Source of the DNA: Sphaeramia orbicularis
Taxonomy: Eukaryota > Chordata > Actinopteri > Kurtiformes > Apogonidae
Assembly (NCBI RefSeq): GCF_902148855.1
Contig: NC_043964.1
Location: 32,188,630 to 32,252,629 of the forward strand
Direction: 5' to 3'
Length of the DNA: 64,000 nucleotides
Below, in pieces: positions 23,153 through 36,456 of this stretch. The position numbers and the translations under genes were made by a program. The notes below the pieces were generated by a model that was given only the letters and a program-made list of their open reading frames with translations, was not told the origin of the DNA and did not search any database. Each line of letters begins with the position of its first letter. Position 1 is the first letter of the stretch.

Positions 23153-26100
23153 TCAGTAGCGGCCTCCAGGAGACATGACTGGGGGTCTCATACCCATGGA
23201 TGGTCGTGGGGGGGCTCCTTGGTACCCCGGGGGAACCACAGGAGGGGCCTGTCCAAATGAGGGCAGACCTCCTGGCATGTAGCCTGGCATCCCATGGGGT
23301 GGGCCGCCATACTGGCCTGCAGGAACACAGGTTTATTGGCTTTTAAAACAACAATCCACAGCAAGAACCGTACTGGTTTTACTGTAGGAAAATGTTTACA
23401 TGCTGATACTTGAGTGATAAACTGGGATAGTGGGATCGGACATTTAGGTCTCAGAAATATAACAACCATCACTTTCTGAATCACAGCTTATCTGCAGCAA
23501 AGCTCTTTAATTACTCAGCTTGTACAGTCATGTGTTCAAGATGCCCTGCTGCTGGAAATAAAACGAAGGATGATTATGGGATGCCAACACCTTGTTTCTA
23601 TGATGTACGAAAAGATTCAATCTTTGTATCTTTCCTTGTTCTTTTGTCAACTAGCACTTGTTTGCAACATTTTTTTTTTATTAATCATCATTAATGAGAG
23701 TGTATATCAGAAATGATTTCCTACAATGTGGATAAGTAACTCAATGGCCTTGGTGGGCTTTATCAAATTGCACTTTACCATTTAAGTTTGGGGGGGTTAT
23801 TCTTATTTCCGCAAATACAGAAAAATAACTTCAATGCTGACAGTTTTGATGACTTGATTTGTACAGAAATGTATATTTGACAGGAGAGAACTAAAAGCAC
23901 ACTATTGTATTTGAATTTTGCTTCATTTGTGTTTGCCTACAATTATGTGATTTTACATTTACATATCCATTATTCTGCTTTTCAATCTTAAAGATCAAAA
24001 AAAGATTAAAGAAAAAAATCCAGGGACAGAACCATGCCTATACAAATGCTGTTAGCATAGTTTCCTTGTAGTAGTGAATTGGTCTTCTTACTTTTGTTCA
24101 TTGTGGGTCTTTCATGCCTGAGGATGGCGTTGTGTGCACTTTAAAATCATTTTCTCTTATTTAAAAACATCAAAAATAGTAGTTTCCATAAAGACTTGTG
24201 TTTAAAGAACTGCAGAAGGAGGCCAAAATCAGGCTGATGCTGCATTCATGTCATTTCCTTTGTAGAAGCAGCTGAGTGAAAAAACCCTGTGCAACTTGTA
24301 ATTTCAAGTGGGAGCTACTGGGTATTTATCTCAAAACAGACTGCATATCTGTATCTATCGTTATCTACCACAGTCTTATTATCAAACTGTGAGACTTAAA
24401 GATGAGCACAATTTAAAAGTTCGGTTAAAGAACAGTGATGAGTTTGACCTGAACCGACCGTCAACATTTACTCTAATTAACATATTTGATCACATGGTGT
24501 ATACCAGGTATGGGATGCCTCATGCCAGGTTGCTGAGTTCCCATCATGCCTCCCAGGGATCCCACTGATGAGCCAGAAGCAGAGGCCTGGCCTTGGTGAG
24601 CTATACTGCACTGATATCTGGGCAACTGAGCTCGCAATTCCTCCTACAGGACAGAGAAAACAAAAAGCAGAGGTGGACATGAATTTATGAAGCTCAACTA
24701 CAATAAAAAAATCAAGGAAAAGTCATTTGTTTTAATGCTGCTGTCAGAAAATTTAATTATTACTTTGTTTAACAGACTGGTTTTCATCAAAAAAGTGTTA
24801 CTACTTACTGTAAAAAAGAAAAGTAAATAGAGAGACAGTTCAAGCTGGACTACTTACCAGTGAGATATCCTCATCAGGGTGGATCAACTTACTGGTTGCA
24901 CTGGATGTGGTAAGGGTGGCAGGCTTACTGGTCACGGTAGAGGGAGGTTTGGAGACTGTGCTGCTGCCACCGTTGGGGCTGGACACAGCTGCACTGGCCT
25001 GAGTGTAAGCTGGGAACGTGGGCTTTGAGGGGTCAGATGAGGTAGAGGGGGGAGGGTGGGAGGACCCTAACACTGTCTGCTGACTCTGAAGGGGGAGGGA
25101 GAGGAAAACACATTAGAGAGACTCAGCTGTAAGACATTTGAGTTTCACACAGTACATTTTAGTCATTCCTTAAGATTACTCCCATGATTCAGTGCTGTCA
25201 GACGTTTTATAGACGTTAATGCCCGTAACCACATACCCCTCTTCATTTTAATTTCAGTTAAATTCAAGACAAAAACTGCAGAAAATTACTTTTTAGATGC
25301 CACAAGAATGAACTGTGCCATGCCAATCTGTACTCCCACTGCACTGGTTTTGTTGGCTAAACAATTTTATATTAATTAAGAGAGCAAAGGATGAAAGCAA
25401 AATGCAGTCGTATATGGTTAATGAAAGAGATGAACACAGCAGACTGCTCAGGTTGGATGGAATGTTTTGATGGAACGTCCAAGTTGCATTTAGATCCACA
25501 TTACAACGATTTTGTGTTTAACGTCTGGCAATCATATCAATCACAAAAGATGGCATGTCTATTAAACAAGTGGTGTTATTAGTCACTATTTCACCTTACT
25601 ATTGTTCTTACACACATAGTAGAGTAACCTTTAAAGTATGACTAAATGAATCCTAATTTCTTAAACCTCCAACATAACAAATCGAACAGAGCATGCTGCT
25701 TATCCTACAGCGCTTAAGACAAAAAGAAAGAAACCTGCATGTTTTACTTTTTGATTTTGCTGAAGTGATGAAGGCAGTTTTTTTAGCATTTTTCTAATGC
25801 TGCAGATTTAAATGAAAACAAAAGCAAAGAAAAGTATATAGCTCGAAATTACAAACCATTTGATGTGGTTTCTAAATCCTTTGGCAAATAAAATCAAATG
25901 AATTTGGGCAATATGCTCAAATACACCACAAGCAAACTACATACACTTGTGTGCATGCCAATTGAAATACTGTAGGTTATCAGACTGGTGCAGACAGACA
26001 GCTGCGTACTTGTGTAGTGATAGGAAACAGAGCGTTAGGGGAGTTGGACTGAGAGTCTGCACTTGACGAGCCTGCACTTGTACTTGCAACCCGACTGCCC

Positions 26101-28757
26101 ATCTGTAGCACAGGAAAAGAGTAAAGATAGCAAACGTAAATAAAATAATCCTTCAGTTCAAAGAATTTCTGTTTGACGGCACAGGGAGCAGCCTTTATTC
26201 AAGAGGAGACGGAGGCTTCGTTTGGCCCTTTCAGAATGCACGAGGAGAAGACTCTGCAGAGGGAGGTTGATGTTACCTGTCCAGCACTGGGGAAAAGAGG
26301 CTTTGTGACATCAGGCTGGGTTGAAGGGGCAGTGGCAGCAGAAACAGCAGGTCTAGTCAGCACATTTACAGCAGGAGGCACCTGAGCCATGTGTGCCATG
26401 CCGGGACGGTGGCCCACTGCAGGGGGCATACCTAAAAACAACACAACAAATTCATTATAAAAGTCACAACAACATTCTGGATCAAATCTCAGAAATCTGG
26501 AGAAAATAATTCAAACAGAGGTAATGACTTGAAAATAAATGCAAGTGAGAAGTTTCTAGAACCATCTGCTGACAGGGCATTACCTGGTGGCACACCTGGA
26601 ATCATTGGAGGAATCCCTGCCCCTGGAGGCATCATCCCACCCATTGGTATCATCCTAAATACATCAGGATAAATGCTTGTGTTTAGAATAAAATATATAG
26701 TGAATATGGTATTAATAAAAAAACAAACAAACAAAAACAACAGTCAAGTATAAGAAGGACAGAAAAGCACTTACCCTGGGGGCATCCCTGGGATTACAGG
26801 AGGCATTCCTGGAATCATGGGCGGCACACCTGGCATCATCGGAGGAATTCCTAAAACACAAATGAATTTTTATAAACTTCAATGTGTCACACATAAGTTA
26901 TTAATTATACACTTTAAACCATCCATTCCCAAGGCCTGGACCATGACCCACAAGTAGCACAGAACATTTTAACAGGGTTGTCTCAAAAAGTAACAATTAA
27001 AGTATTTCAAGAAAATTATAACCATCATTAGCTTGGTACATGTTTCTGATACCACTGAATGTGTATATTGTCCTGATTATCACTAACCATAGTATGAAAG
27101 GGTATTGTGTTTTCTATGAATTGAAGTTGTGATGCGTCAAACATGTACAATTCGTTAACATAACTAGTTTATCTATTTAACATAACATTAATAGGTGATA
27201 CAAACATTTATTGTAAATTCAATTGTAAATATAAAATTCCCTCCAATCCACAAATCGTTTGCATTCTGACATATCCTGTCTGCACTTTATCCACCATATC
27301 CATATGGTCACGTTTACATCCTCTGTGGACAGTTCTTTATTTTTCCAATGCTGTATTTATATAACATTTTTCCTTTTTAATTTTTTTTTGAGGTTTCATT
27401 GGTTGTGTAAAAGTGTTGTGTAATCATGCTGCTCATACAAGCCTTTAAAATACCTCCTGGGGACCAATAACATTTTTTGAATTGAAAATTATTGTAAGAA
27501 TTTCACTTATTTTATTTTTATGAATGAATTTGCTCTTCTCAAAAATTTACTGCAATGGTCTGGTCTGTTACTTAAAAAAATATATCCCCAAGAAAAAAAA
27601 ATGTTTGGATGTCACTGCCCTAAAATATGCGTTATACTTCAATGGATATCAATATTCCTGTCATTCTCATTTGATACTATAGTAATAGCCTTATCTGCCC
27701 CAGGTTAATAGTTAAGTAAAGACATTTTAAAGGAAGTCACACAATCCCACCTGAGTAGCCCCCTGGGGGTAATCCTGGAGCACCAGAACCAGGAGGCATG
27801 CCAGGCTGTGTCATAGGGGGGATAAAGCCTGGCTGGGTCTGGCCTGCAGAAGACTGCTGGAAGGAGGGTCCGGCCTCATCATCTTCATCATACTCATCAG
27901 AGTCATCCTGATTCTGCTTTTTCTTCTGAGTCTCTGAAAATAGAGACCCAAAGCTGAATTAGTACCTTAATATACCACAACTGTTAAACACATACACTAG
28001 ATATGAGATCATGCTGATGATGATACCTTGGTTTTTTTGTTCTAACACTCTTCTTCTCTCTTCCATATCTTTCTCTGGAATACCCTCCATGCCATATATT
28101 TCCAGTTCAATATCAGTTCTTCCAGGTATTGCATTGGGAACTCCATCAATGGTTTCTTTGTGTACCTAAAATGAAAGCACAGTCAAAAACTTAGCTCACT
28201 GAAACGCTTGGTAATTGTATTACTTACATTAGTGGTTTGCATTCCTGCTTCCTTACCTGCATGCAGTGGATTGCAAGCCCAGGTCCAGTGTACAACTTTT
28301 TATGACAAATGTGGCATTTAAAATGTTTGGCCTTCTGATGTTGAATAAGAATCTTTTCATCATCAAAATCCCTGTTGCAATACCTGTGTTCGTGGTTAAG
28401 GAAACAACTTCAGTCCATACAAATGTAACCAACGAATAATAAAATCCATCTTAATCCGAACGTTTTCTATATTTATTTAAAACACATACTGCAACATCTA
28501 TCTTTCTTGCACTTTCTATTGAATTATCCATCTAACACAAATGATATAAAGGTCAGCTAAGTCATATATCAAAACCCTGCAAGACATTTAATTGTTATTT
28601 TTAGACGCTCCGGTTTATTTACCGTTAGCTTGAAGGAAAATAGGACGTTATCTACCGTAGGAATAATTCAGAGTAAAACATATTATAAAACTAAATACAA
28701 GACACGAAAAGGATACCAGCACCAAGGCTTCATTTGCTTTTTCTTCTTTCTTCCCAT
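23153..28757 (-). CDS. znf207: Zinc finger protein 207 / BuGZ
   Basis: Spindle-assembly and kinetochore protein that binds and stabilises Bub3 and concentrates tubulin. 471 aa from 11 exons (transcript order): 28757-28717, 28383-28257, 28165-28027, 27933-27751, 26850-26775, 26654-26584, 26431-26277, 26102-26010, 25085-24858, 24643-24505, 23316-23153. Lengths sum to whole codons. The N-terminus [16 protein letters not shown] opens two C2H2 fingers (CWYC...HQKAKH and CHIC...HCMQVH), followed by the conserved [12 protein letters not shown] and [12 protein letters not shown] blocks. A Lys/acidic stretch, a Met/Pro/Gly-rich low-complexity region spread over small exons, a Ser/Thr/Pro-rich part, and the GLEBS motif follow ([18 protein letters not shown], with the two Glu needed for Bub3 retained). 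It ends in [11 protein letters not shown]. Exons 8-10 resemble those alternatively spliced in mammals. Paralogue a or b not assigned. Head-to-head with the C17orf75 orthologue. Confidence 0.96.
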
Positions 28758-28842
28758 GGTTTATTTGTTGTCAGTTTACTGCCAGCTAATCCAGTTCTTT
28801 AAAAACAGACAGCAAGCTAGTTAGCTAACAGCCCGACTGAAG

Positions 28843-28883
28843 CGGAAGAAACTGAAGATGGCGTTAGTGTTTACGTCAATGGG
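28843..28883 (-). promoter_or_regulatory. znf207 promoter motifs (ETS, YY1-like, CRE)
   Basis: Just upstream of the znf207 start (28757) are a GCGGAAG ETS-type core (about 28843), an AAGATGGCG YY1-like block (about 28855-28863) and TTACGTCA, a CRE/ATF octamer (28871-28878). These are typical of housekeeping TATA-less promoters. Assignment is by motif only. Confidence 0.45.
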
Positions 28884-28899
28884 TGTTACGGCCTTAATG

Positions 28900-30290
28900 C
28901 GCCCCCTGGTGGACATAGTTCTTAGTTCATTTGCTTAATAAAAAAAAATAAAAAAATAGAAATGTAATTTAACCCGTAGTGACCCCTCAGGCCATTATTA
29001 CACACAACATATTTATGATTTTTCTTTTATGTCAGTCTTACAGAATATGGTTTATATTTATGCAAGAACGTTTCTTTATTGACATATATTTTTCATGTAA
29101 TGTCATTTACTCATACAGGTCTATTACACTTCAGACACTTTTTACACCCTCTCCTATAATTTCATCATATTTTTTTTTTCTGTTATAAATGTCTTTAACC
29201 ACTTCAGTCCTGCTCAGAACTACCAAATGTTCAATAAGTTTCAGGATTTTAACCCTCTGAATACGTGAATATTTTCCATATAATACATTGTGGAGGGATG
29301 TGGTGTTGGTAGTTTTACACCAGAGACTTGGATATGTGAAAGATTGGCAATAACACTGATTTCATTGCATTAGCAGTTTTTGTTCAGTGCCAAAAAAAAT
29401 GTCTCATTGAATTGAAACCACAATTTTTAATCTGATATTTAGAAAAAATAAATAAATACTAATGCAGTGAAATCAATCTTGTTGCTACTTTGTGATATAT
29501 CCAAGTAACGCCCTACCCACCACTACTGATATATTTGTTTTTCGTACATAATATTGACATCGTGGTATCCAAACTGGTATTTAAAGTGTTAAAATCCTGA
29601 CAATTATTGAGCATTTGCTAGTGTTTAGCAGAGCTGAAGTGGTTTAGGAGGAACATGCAGGAAAAAAACAGGAAAGAATATTGACATATAATGATTATAT
29701 AGCAGGTTTTGTGCATGCACATTTTCAGCTCAACCATAAACGTATTGTTGAATTATCCAGTGTATTTGCCTTTACTTACTGACATTGACATCCACATCTA
29801 CACATAACTTTTTTTTTTTTTTTTTTTTGCCTTGGTCCTTTTTGCTGTATTGTCTAGTCAGATTTATTTTTATTTCTGTTTCTCTATTTCCATTACACTT
29901 CAAATGTCTTAATCTTTTTGTTTCAGATAGTTACAATGGTTCTGTTTCATCATTCCACCATGTCTCCTATTATATTTCTGTTTTACTCTTCTGTAACATT
30001 TTCCCATTCTTGATATGCAAATTTGCTTTGTGCCAACAACAATAAAAAACAAAAGCAAAAACAAAAAACGACTTTTTAAAACACATAACATATCCACCAG
30101 ACTTTACTGCAACTTCTGCATAGTTATTATAGTTTATACTACATCAAACAAATTTAAAATCATCTTTAAATACTCAATTTGCATCCATTTAACGATTATA
30201 TACATTTTTCGATTAAACATTTGGTTCCGGAACTATCATATGGAATTAAAATCATAGTCGAACATTTTTGGAAACGGACCGTGCAGTGTA
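28900..30290. other. Intergenic region between znf207 and the C17orf75 orthologue
   Basis: AT-rich sequence separating two divergent genes. I see no coding frame or clear transposon; only T and A runs such as 29810-29828. Confidence 0.5.
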
Positions 30291-30298
30291 CACAGAGG

Positions 30299-30311
30299 TT
30301 GCGCATGCGCC
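30299..30311 (+). promoter_or_regulatory. NRF1 site in the C17orf75 promoter
   Basis: TTGCGCATGCGCC is a full palindromic NRF1 site, about 190 bp upstream of the start codon at 30502. NRF1 sites are common in promoters of ubiquitously expressed genes. Confidence 0.6.
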
Positions 30312-30501
30312 GAAGGCTTTCACACAAACAAACTGGAATACTCTGGATAACGCCGCAGCACTTTCTTGGGCGTTTTTACAAACTGCACACCAGTTAAAGA
30401 TTTAAACGTGATTTACATTTATCTACCAACACAGCAACAATTTCTCCGAAGTTATCCTGTATTTTTTGGGCTGTTAGCTTGCTCCGTGCAGCAGTAGAGT
30501 C

Positions 30502-32064
30502 ATGTTTACCTCCCAAACGTCGTCCTTCCAGGATTCAATTGACGTGGAAGAGAGAGATGACTTTGACAGCGAAGAAATAGCTGGATACAGTCAGAAAATC
30601 CAGTTGAACTGTTACTACACCATCTATCTTTATCAAGGCACAAGGTAATATAACCAGTGTACAATGCTGATGTGCAACTCATCGCACTACAATGAATACA
30701 TAGGCTAAGAAGTGTCAAAGGTGTTACATAGGATAAAGTATTATCATGCAATATTTATTTTAATATAATTAATTAAACTTACTGGTAGAATATGTGATTT
30801 ATGACTTATCATATTTGGCTGACAGTGACCACTCTTTTCCTGAAGGACATCATACATTCTCTGTTCTTTTTGTCCTGATCACCAGCAGTTTGGTGTGTAG
30901 TGAGATTTTCTGTTTTGCAGTTGCTGTTATAATAGTGATTTGATTTTTGAGTCCAAAGTACTGTAATAAATGTCACCCTTTGTTCCTGAACCCGATGACA
31001 GTGACATACAAGTAAAACCACATGTGTCCATTAAAAACTAACCAGATGATGAGTAAACTGTCAATTGTCTTAGATCTGAAGCTACTGGGGATAATGTGAC
31101 ATGGAACCAGAGGAGAGCAGACTCAACAACCAGTCATGATGACTTTAGGTAACAAAGGAGCCATCCACCTACCTTCTCCTTGCTTTCAGTGGTCGTTTCT
31201 CTTTGGCTTTCACTGTTGTGCATTGGTGTATCCACAAGCTGCCACCGGAAATCAACACGGAAACAGCGCTCTTTTCATTCGTGATTTTGTTCTGATTTGT
31301 CATTGCTGTGTGGCTGAGTTACATGGCCGATCCTTTCCTCCCAAGCTGAACCGGTCTAAATACATATTCTGTGACTGTGTCATTTTTTGACACCCAAGGG
31401 ATATGGTGTAGTTAAAGCTCTGTGACTCAGTTGTGTGTTGTGTTGGATGTGGCATTTGGTCATCGGCTTTCTTCATCTCCTCTTCATTGACTTAAGTGGC
31501 TTCCCAGCTCCTCATCACCTGTACTGGGGGTCTGATTCTGTACTGACTCTCTGTCCTGGTCCACAGCTTGACTCTTATCGACAGCAGCCTGCCAACGGAG
31601 GCTGAACCCGAGCTGAGGACCTACATTTCAAGGAGGCTGAGCAAAGGAGCATTGCTTGGAGGGATGGGCAACATTGCCATGGTGGAGCTCAGGTAAATTT
31701 AGTAGATATTCTCTTATGTCATATTGCATCTTCAGTGATTTAAACCAACAGTCATTAATATCAAATTAGAGTTTGTGACAAAACTAATGTTTGACCTCAT
31801 ATTTCTTGGACTGATGTAGCTCATGCTGGCTTATTGTGACTACATAATATCATAGTGAAGAAATACCTTTTTATGCAGCAATAATATTAATCTACAGAGA
31901 TAAAATCTCAGAGGCAAATTAAATCATTGAGTTGGTACTAACAAAATTGCAAAAAGATTTTTAACTCAGTTCGTTTTTCTGTTTCATGCAATGGAAATAT
32001 TTATTTCTTTCACAGTAATTGGTGTTATTGTAGTTCATTCATTTGTTTTGTTTTACTGACTACA

Positions 32065-32096
<32 letters not shown>

Positions 32097-34588
32097 CATT
32101 AAGGTTTTATTATTTTATTGAATTTCCTTTTACTTTCATGACTGCTGTGTATTTTTTTTTAATATCTCAAATCAAAAAACAATTGAAGGCGTGAATGAGT
32201 TGGTTAATACATATACACATCATTTCCTCCTCCCAGTATCCCTGAACAGGCAGTTGGCTGCTACTGTTGTCTACTGGAGCAGGAAAGGTCTCCTGAACAG
32301 CCTGATGCTGATGGCAATGGATATGTCATCTGCTTTATGGGGGGCTCTGAAAAAGGACTAAATCTATATCCTTTGCAAGTAGCTTTAATTTTTTGCATGG
32401 TGTTCTTGTGAATTCAGCCTGATTTGTAAGGTCCACTAGGATGAACTGTGTACTCAGTTCTTTGGATTACAGAATGGTCTTGTTTTGTTGTGTGATTTCC
32501 ACTTGATGCAAGTAGGTAGTGAAGATTCCTTGACCTCATGCACATTTCGTCTGGAGCTCGATAAATACGTCCAAGGCTTACATAGCAGCCTGCAAACTCC
32601 AGAGGTTAGGAAATGTCAGAAAAGTTTAATAATGGTATTTTTATTACATTTGCAAACAAAATTGATTTTTTCCTCTGTGTGTATCAGCTGCAGAACCTTG
32701 AGACAGAGGTGCGTCCCTACCTGAGTCGTTGGTATGAGGAGAGTGTGATGCATATCCATCGCGTGGTGCAGCTGGTTCAGGGAAACATCAGCTTCTTGCT
32801 GCATGCTGTGAGTTATTTTTCACCTGCAGAATTAAATATATCCTCTATATAGAGACTACTTGTCGACACAGTAACAGTAGTCATATAATGGAGGAATGCA
32901 GTTTTTTTGTTTGTGTATGCATAGTTAATAAGATTTGATGAACTCACCTTTTATTTATTTTAGTACAGGATCTATACATGTTCCTTAGAGTGAAATGGAC
33001 ACTTAAACTTTACAATGAAGTGTTTCTGATTTAAATATCATTGCATGTACCACTTACGACAACATACGTGTTCTTGTAAAAAGAAAAAGATCATGGGAAG
33101 GAATGCTGCTAGGACCCAAAAAAAGAGTTTGTTAGAGGTGCTCTTTGGAAAAGGGATTCATAAAGTAGATAACAAACAGGAAGAAAACTCCAAGGTGCTC
33201 TCTTTAAGCATTAAAATGCCTAAATTGCATTAAAATACCCTTTAGGTCTGCACATGACCACACCGTGAGAATAAAAGCATGCCTAAAGAAAGTGCCTGGG
33301 AGTTTTCTTCCTGTTTGATATATGCGTGTTCTTGTGTTTACATTTCCTGAAAAGGTTCATTTATCCAATGGAATAAAATACTGTCATTCATAGATTTATC
33401 AGTCAAAATTCTACTTGTGCACAAGACCTAAACCTTTCAAAGGACATTGCATTTCAGTTTGCAAACTTTGTGTTTGCAGGCTTTGAGTCATACACCTGTG
33501 GAGGTCATCAATTCAGATGAAAAAACAAAAGCTGATGTGTCTAGGTGAGTTAGACTACACTCCACAGCAGTGTATGTCCATGTGGTAATAGAATACTAGT
33601 AGCAGTAGTGGTGTGTAATCATATATGTTGTTTACCAGGTTCATCAAAGCTGCCAGTTTGCAGGGTTTGTCCCAACAAGACACTACAGCAGCTTCTCTGT
33701 GTAAGGCCATTACAGAGGACACACATTCAGATTTGGTCATAGACTGTGCCACCAGCCCGCCCACCATCACTAACCCTGGTAAATCCTGCCTTGTGACATA
33801 CACTCAACCGAGAATAAAACATTTGGCTGTAAAGTTTGTACAATTAAGGAGAGTACTGTTTAATAAAGATATCTCCCTTCTCCAGTAAGTAATCGTTTCT
33901 GCGACGACTGGATTCAGGCCTTTCTAAATGCTGCAGAGCGGTGTAATCCATTCCTTCTTAGGCAGATTCTGGAGAACTTCAAGCTTAAGGTAAGAAAACA
34001 TACATATATGGAGAGAGAGATTACTCAGAGCTCTGCACTCTGTTTTCGGGTCCCTAAGGTGACTGTGGTCTCAGGAGTGTCATATGAATTGTATTATACT
34101 ATGCATGTGGGTCATTTTTAAGCTCATTATGTATTTAATATTTATCTGATCGTGGCATCTTATCGACAAAGACAAATGAAACAATCTTACTGTAAATGTA
34201 AACAACAAATATTTCTGTTTACTTCAATTGTAAGTCATTAGACTCTGTCTTTTCCCACAAGTTTGACAATTTCTGTCATATGTCTTAGTTGCCCCATCCT
34301 TTGTTCCTGTTTTTCCTCCAGATCTCTTCTCCTTTTTAACATGTGTCATCCTCTTCCACTCACTCTCTGCAGGCCATCCAGGACATGAACAGTCTAAAGC
34401 GATACGTGCGACAAGCAGAGATGAGTCACTACGCCCTGTTTCGCTGCTGCCAGTTCCTGCAGGGCTGTGGAAATGGGGATGTGCTCCTGCAGAATGCCAG
34501 AGCAGAGCACAGTGACCTGCCTGAAGCCTGCAGCATCATCACTGTCCTGGAGGAGTTCCTCAGAGAACAGGCCCAGGCCCAGGCCTGA
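30502..34588 (+). CDS. c17orf75: Orthologue of human C17orf75 (Njmu-R1)
   Basis: 367 aa from nine exons: 30502-30644, 31567-31692, 32237-32365, 32544-32604, 32688-32807, 33480-33544, 33639-33778, 33886-33989, 34373-34588; the lengths sum to whole codons. The sequence follows the human protein closely, e.g. [85 protein letters not shown] and [12 protein letters not shown] at the end. Human C17orf75 has been linked to spermatogenesis and to the WDR11-FAM91A1 vesicle-tethering complex at the trans-Golgi. No signal peptide or membrane segment is visible. Exons 3 and 4 are separated by an AT-AC intron (32366-32543); without it the LFRLELDKY segment cannot be joined. It is divergent from znf207, as in human, and a poly(A) signal lies near 36021. 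Confidence 0.93.
32366..32543 (+). other. U12-type (minor spliceosome) AT-AC intron
   Basis: The 5' splice site is ATATCCTTT, the U12 consensus. TTCCTTGAC at 32526-32534 matches the U12 branch site, with the branch A 10 nt before the AC end. The flanking exons then join in phase to give NLFRLEL, the family sequence. The intron is 178 bp. Confidence 0.93.
33174..33316. repeat. Foldback hairpin in C17orf75 intron 5
   Basis: AAACAGGAAGAAAACTCC at the left is mirrored by GGGAGTTTTCTTCCTGTTT at the right. The arms run about 40 bp with a few mismatches around a ~60-nt loop. It may be a tiny palindromic MITE or a transcribed hairpin. Confidence 0.7.
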
Positions 34589-36040
34589 GTCTGACCACTC
34601 CCAACCAGGTAGGAGCCTGGATACCAAGATGGCCTGGTTTAACCCCAATGCAGATAAACAATGACTCTAAACAATCTGCAACGCTACTGTTCATTATGTA
34701 TTCAACATCAATTCACCTGAAATATATTTCAGAAGCAGGACATTTTGAATTTGCCCGATGCTTGGCTATAAAACACAAATTTCCTGCTGCCTCTGGTGGT
34801 GAGATTTGAAAGTTGTACTGTAAAACCCTAATACCTTACACTCAGAACTCAACTTTCTTAAACACAAGTATCTTTAATAACTTTTACAGTTTATTAATTC
34901 AGTAATATCACTATGCTGGTCTTGACAATAATGTCTAATTGAAAATGACATTGAAACCCATTGTAAAGCAGCTGCCTCCATGTAAAACACTTTCTTCATA
35001 AAAAAAAAAAATCTGTTTAGATTATATAGAGTGGCACCTTCCCAAATTTTAGTCTGTTGCAATATTTGATTTGTTGCTTGTGTAGTCTGAGTGTGTTGTA
35101 AATGAATAGTTGTATAGTACTACCAACCAAATAAGATAAGATATACTTTATTGATCCCCCATGGGGGAAACTCAAATAGTAGAATACTATGATATTGCTA
35201 ACTGACAATGATGACATTTAATCCAAACAGAGCTTCTGCTCTTTGGAGTGGAATTATCTATTGCATATCTGATGTAAAAAAATATTTTATCATTCCTTTG
35301 TATTTTATTTGATTGTACAAATTGAGAATGCACAAATCACTTTTATGCATTGCTTGTTACATTGTCCTTGTTTTGCTTGTGTGTCAGCCCAATAACTGCA
35401 CTACTGTATTATTTTATGTAAATGTACATCTGTAAATTAGTTACATTTAATTCTGCTCCAGGACTGACATGTTGTAGATATACTGTGATTCTTGGATATC
35501 ATTTGTAGAGAAGTGCGAATGTTTTTCTGTTTACAAACAGGATGTTAAAGGCTGTCACCAGCTTAAAACTAAATCAGGATTTACAAGCATTAAGTGGCCA
35601 TTACATTTACGAATTATTTGTGTAGTCTGAAGGTTCTGCTACATTGATGCCTGCTGAAAAAAACCCTTATAAATAGAAATGAAAATGTGGAATTAAAGAA
35701 ATGAAGAACTCACAGTTATTGTAGGCATGCCTTTTAGTTTCCATTCCTTTACTGTTCTCAAATCAACTAAAATATCAACTTTTAAATGAGGCTCATATCA
35801 TTTCCAGTCAAACCGGTCCAAAGTGTGTATAACAGCAATATCAATGTTGATGGTGTAAACTTTTAAACTGTGAACCAAGTGACAATGTAAATGAGTAATT
35901 TTGTCTTTCGTGAATCATGGTGTGTCTGACCCACGACATGTAGCTGTAGACATTTCTGTACAGCGTGTTCTGTCTAGATATAAATGACTACGTGGTTCTC
36001 AACCTTGTATCGAGAGGAAAAATAAATACAAAGGTTGAAT
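34589..36040 (+). other. Probable 3' UTR of the C17orf75 orthologue
   Basis: No further coding frame is present; AATAAA at 36021-36026 is the best terminal poly(A) signal. A short LINE-tail fragment lies at 35127-35175. Confidence 0.5.
35127..35175 (+). mobile_element. LINE 3' tail fragment
   Basis: 'gatatactttattgatcccc' followed by 'catgggggaaactcaa' is the familiar fish LINE 3' end, related to the piece at about 2294-2325. Confidence 0.6.
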
Positions 36041-36456
36041 GTCTGTTGTGGTTTGGCATCTTGTGTAACTTTTTAAAGTTGACGCCTTTCCTATAAATTT
36101 ATTTTGAGAGTTGAAGCTGAGACACAACGCTGCAGATAGTATATTAGGCAATGTCAAACAGAACAACAATACTGTCAGTCAGTCACTGGTGTCCTTTAAG
36201 CGTCAAGATGTGATAGTGTTGGGGGTCATTGGGAAAAAAAAGATTCATAATTGTTAAGTGGTCTGAGAGGGAACAGGACTTGTATTTTTAGATTCTTTGA
36301 GCACACATCACTCTGACCAAATGTGTTCAAATTGGGGATCAGGTCATCATCAGCTCATTAGCCTAGATGAAAATGTGCAAAATGGCAAATGATCGTTGTC
36401 ATTATGGCAAAATACAGTTTGACGTCTGATCTGAATCTTTAACTCATCCTCTAAGC

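Noticed and set aside
24840-25073. Stand-alone 77-aa protein
   Set aside because: It is exon 9 of znf207 read past its splice sites.
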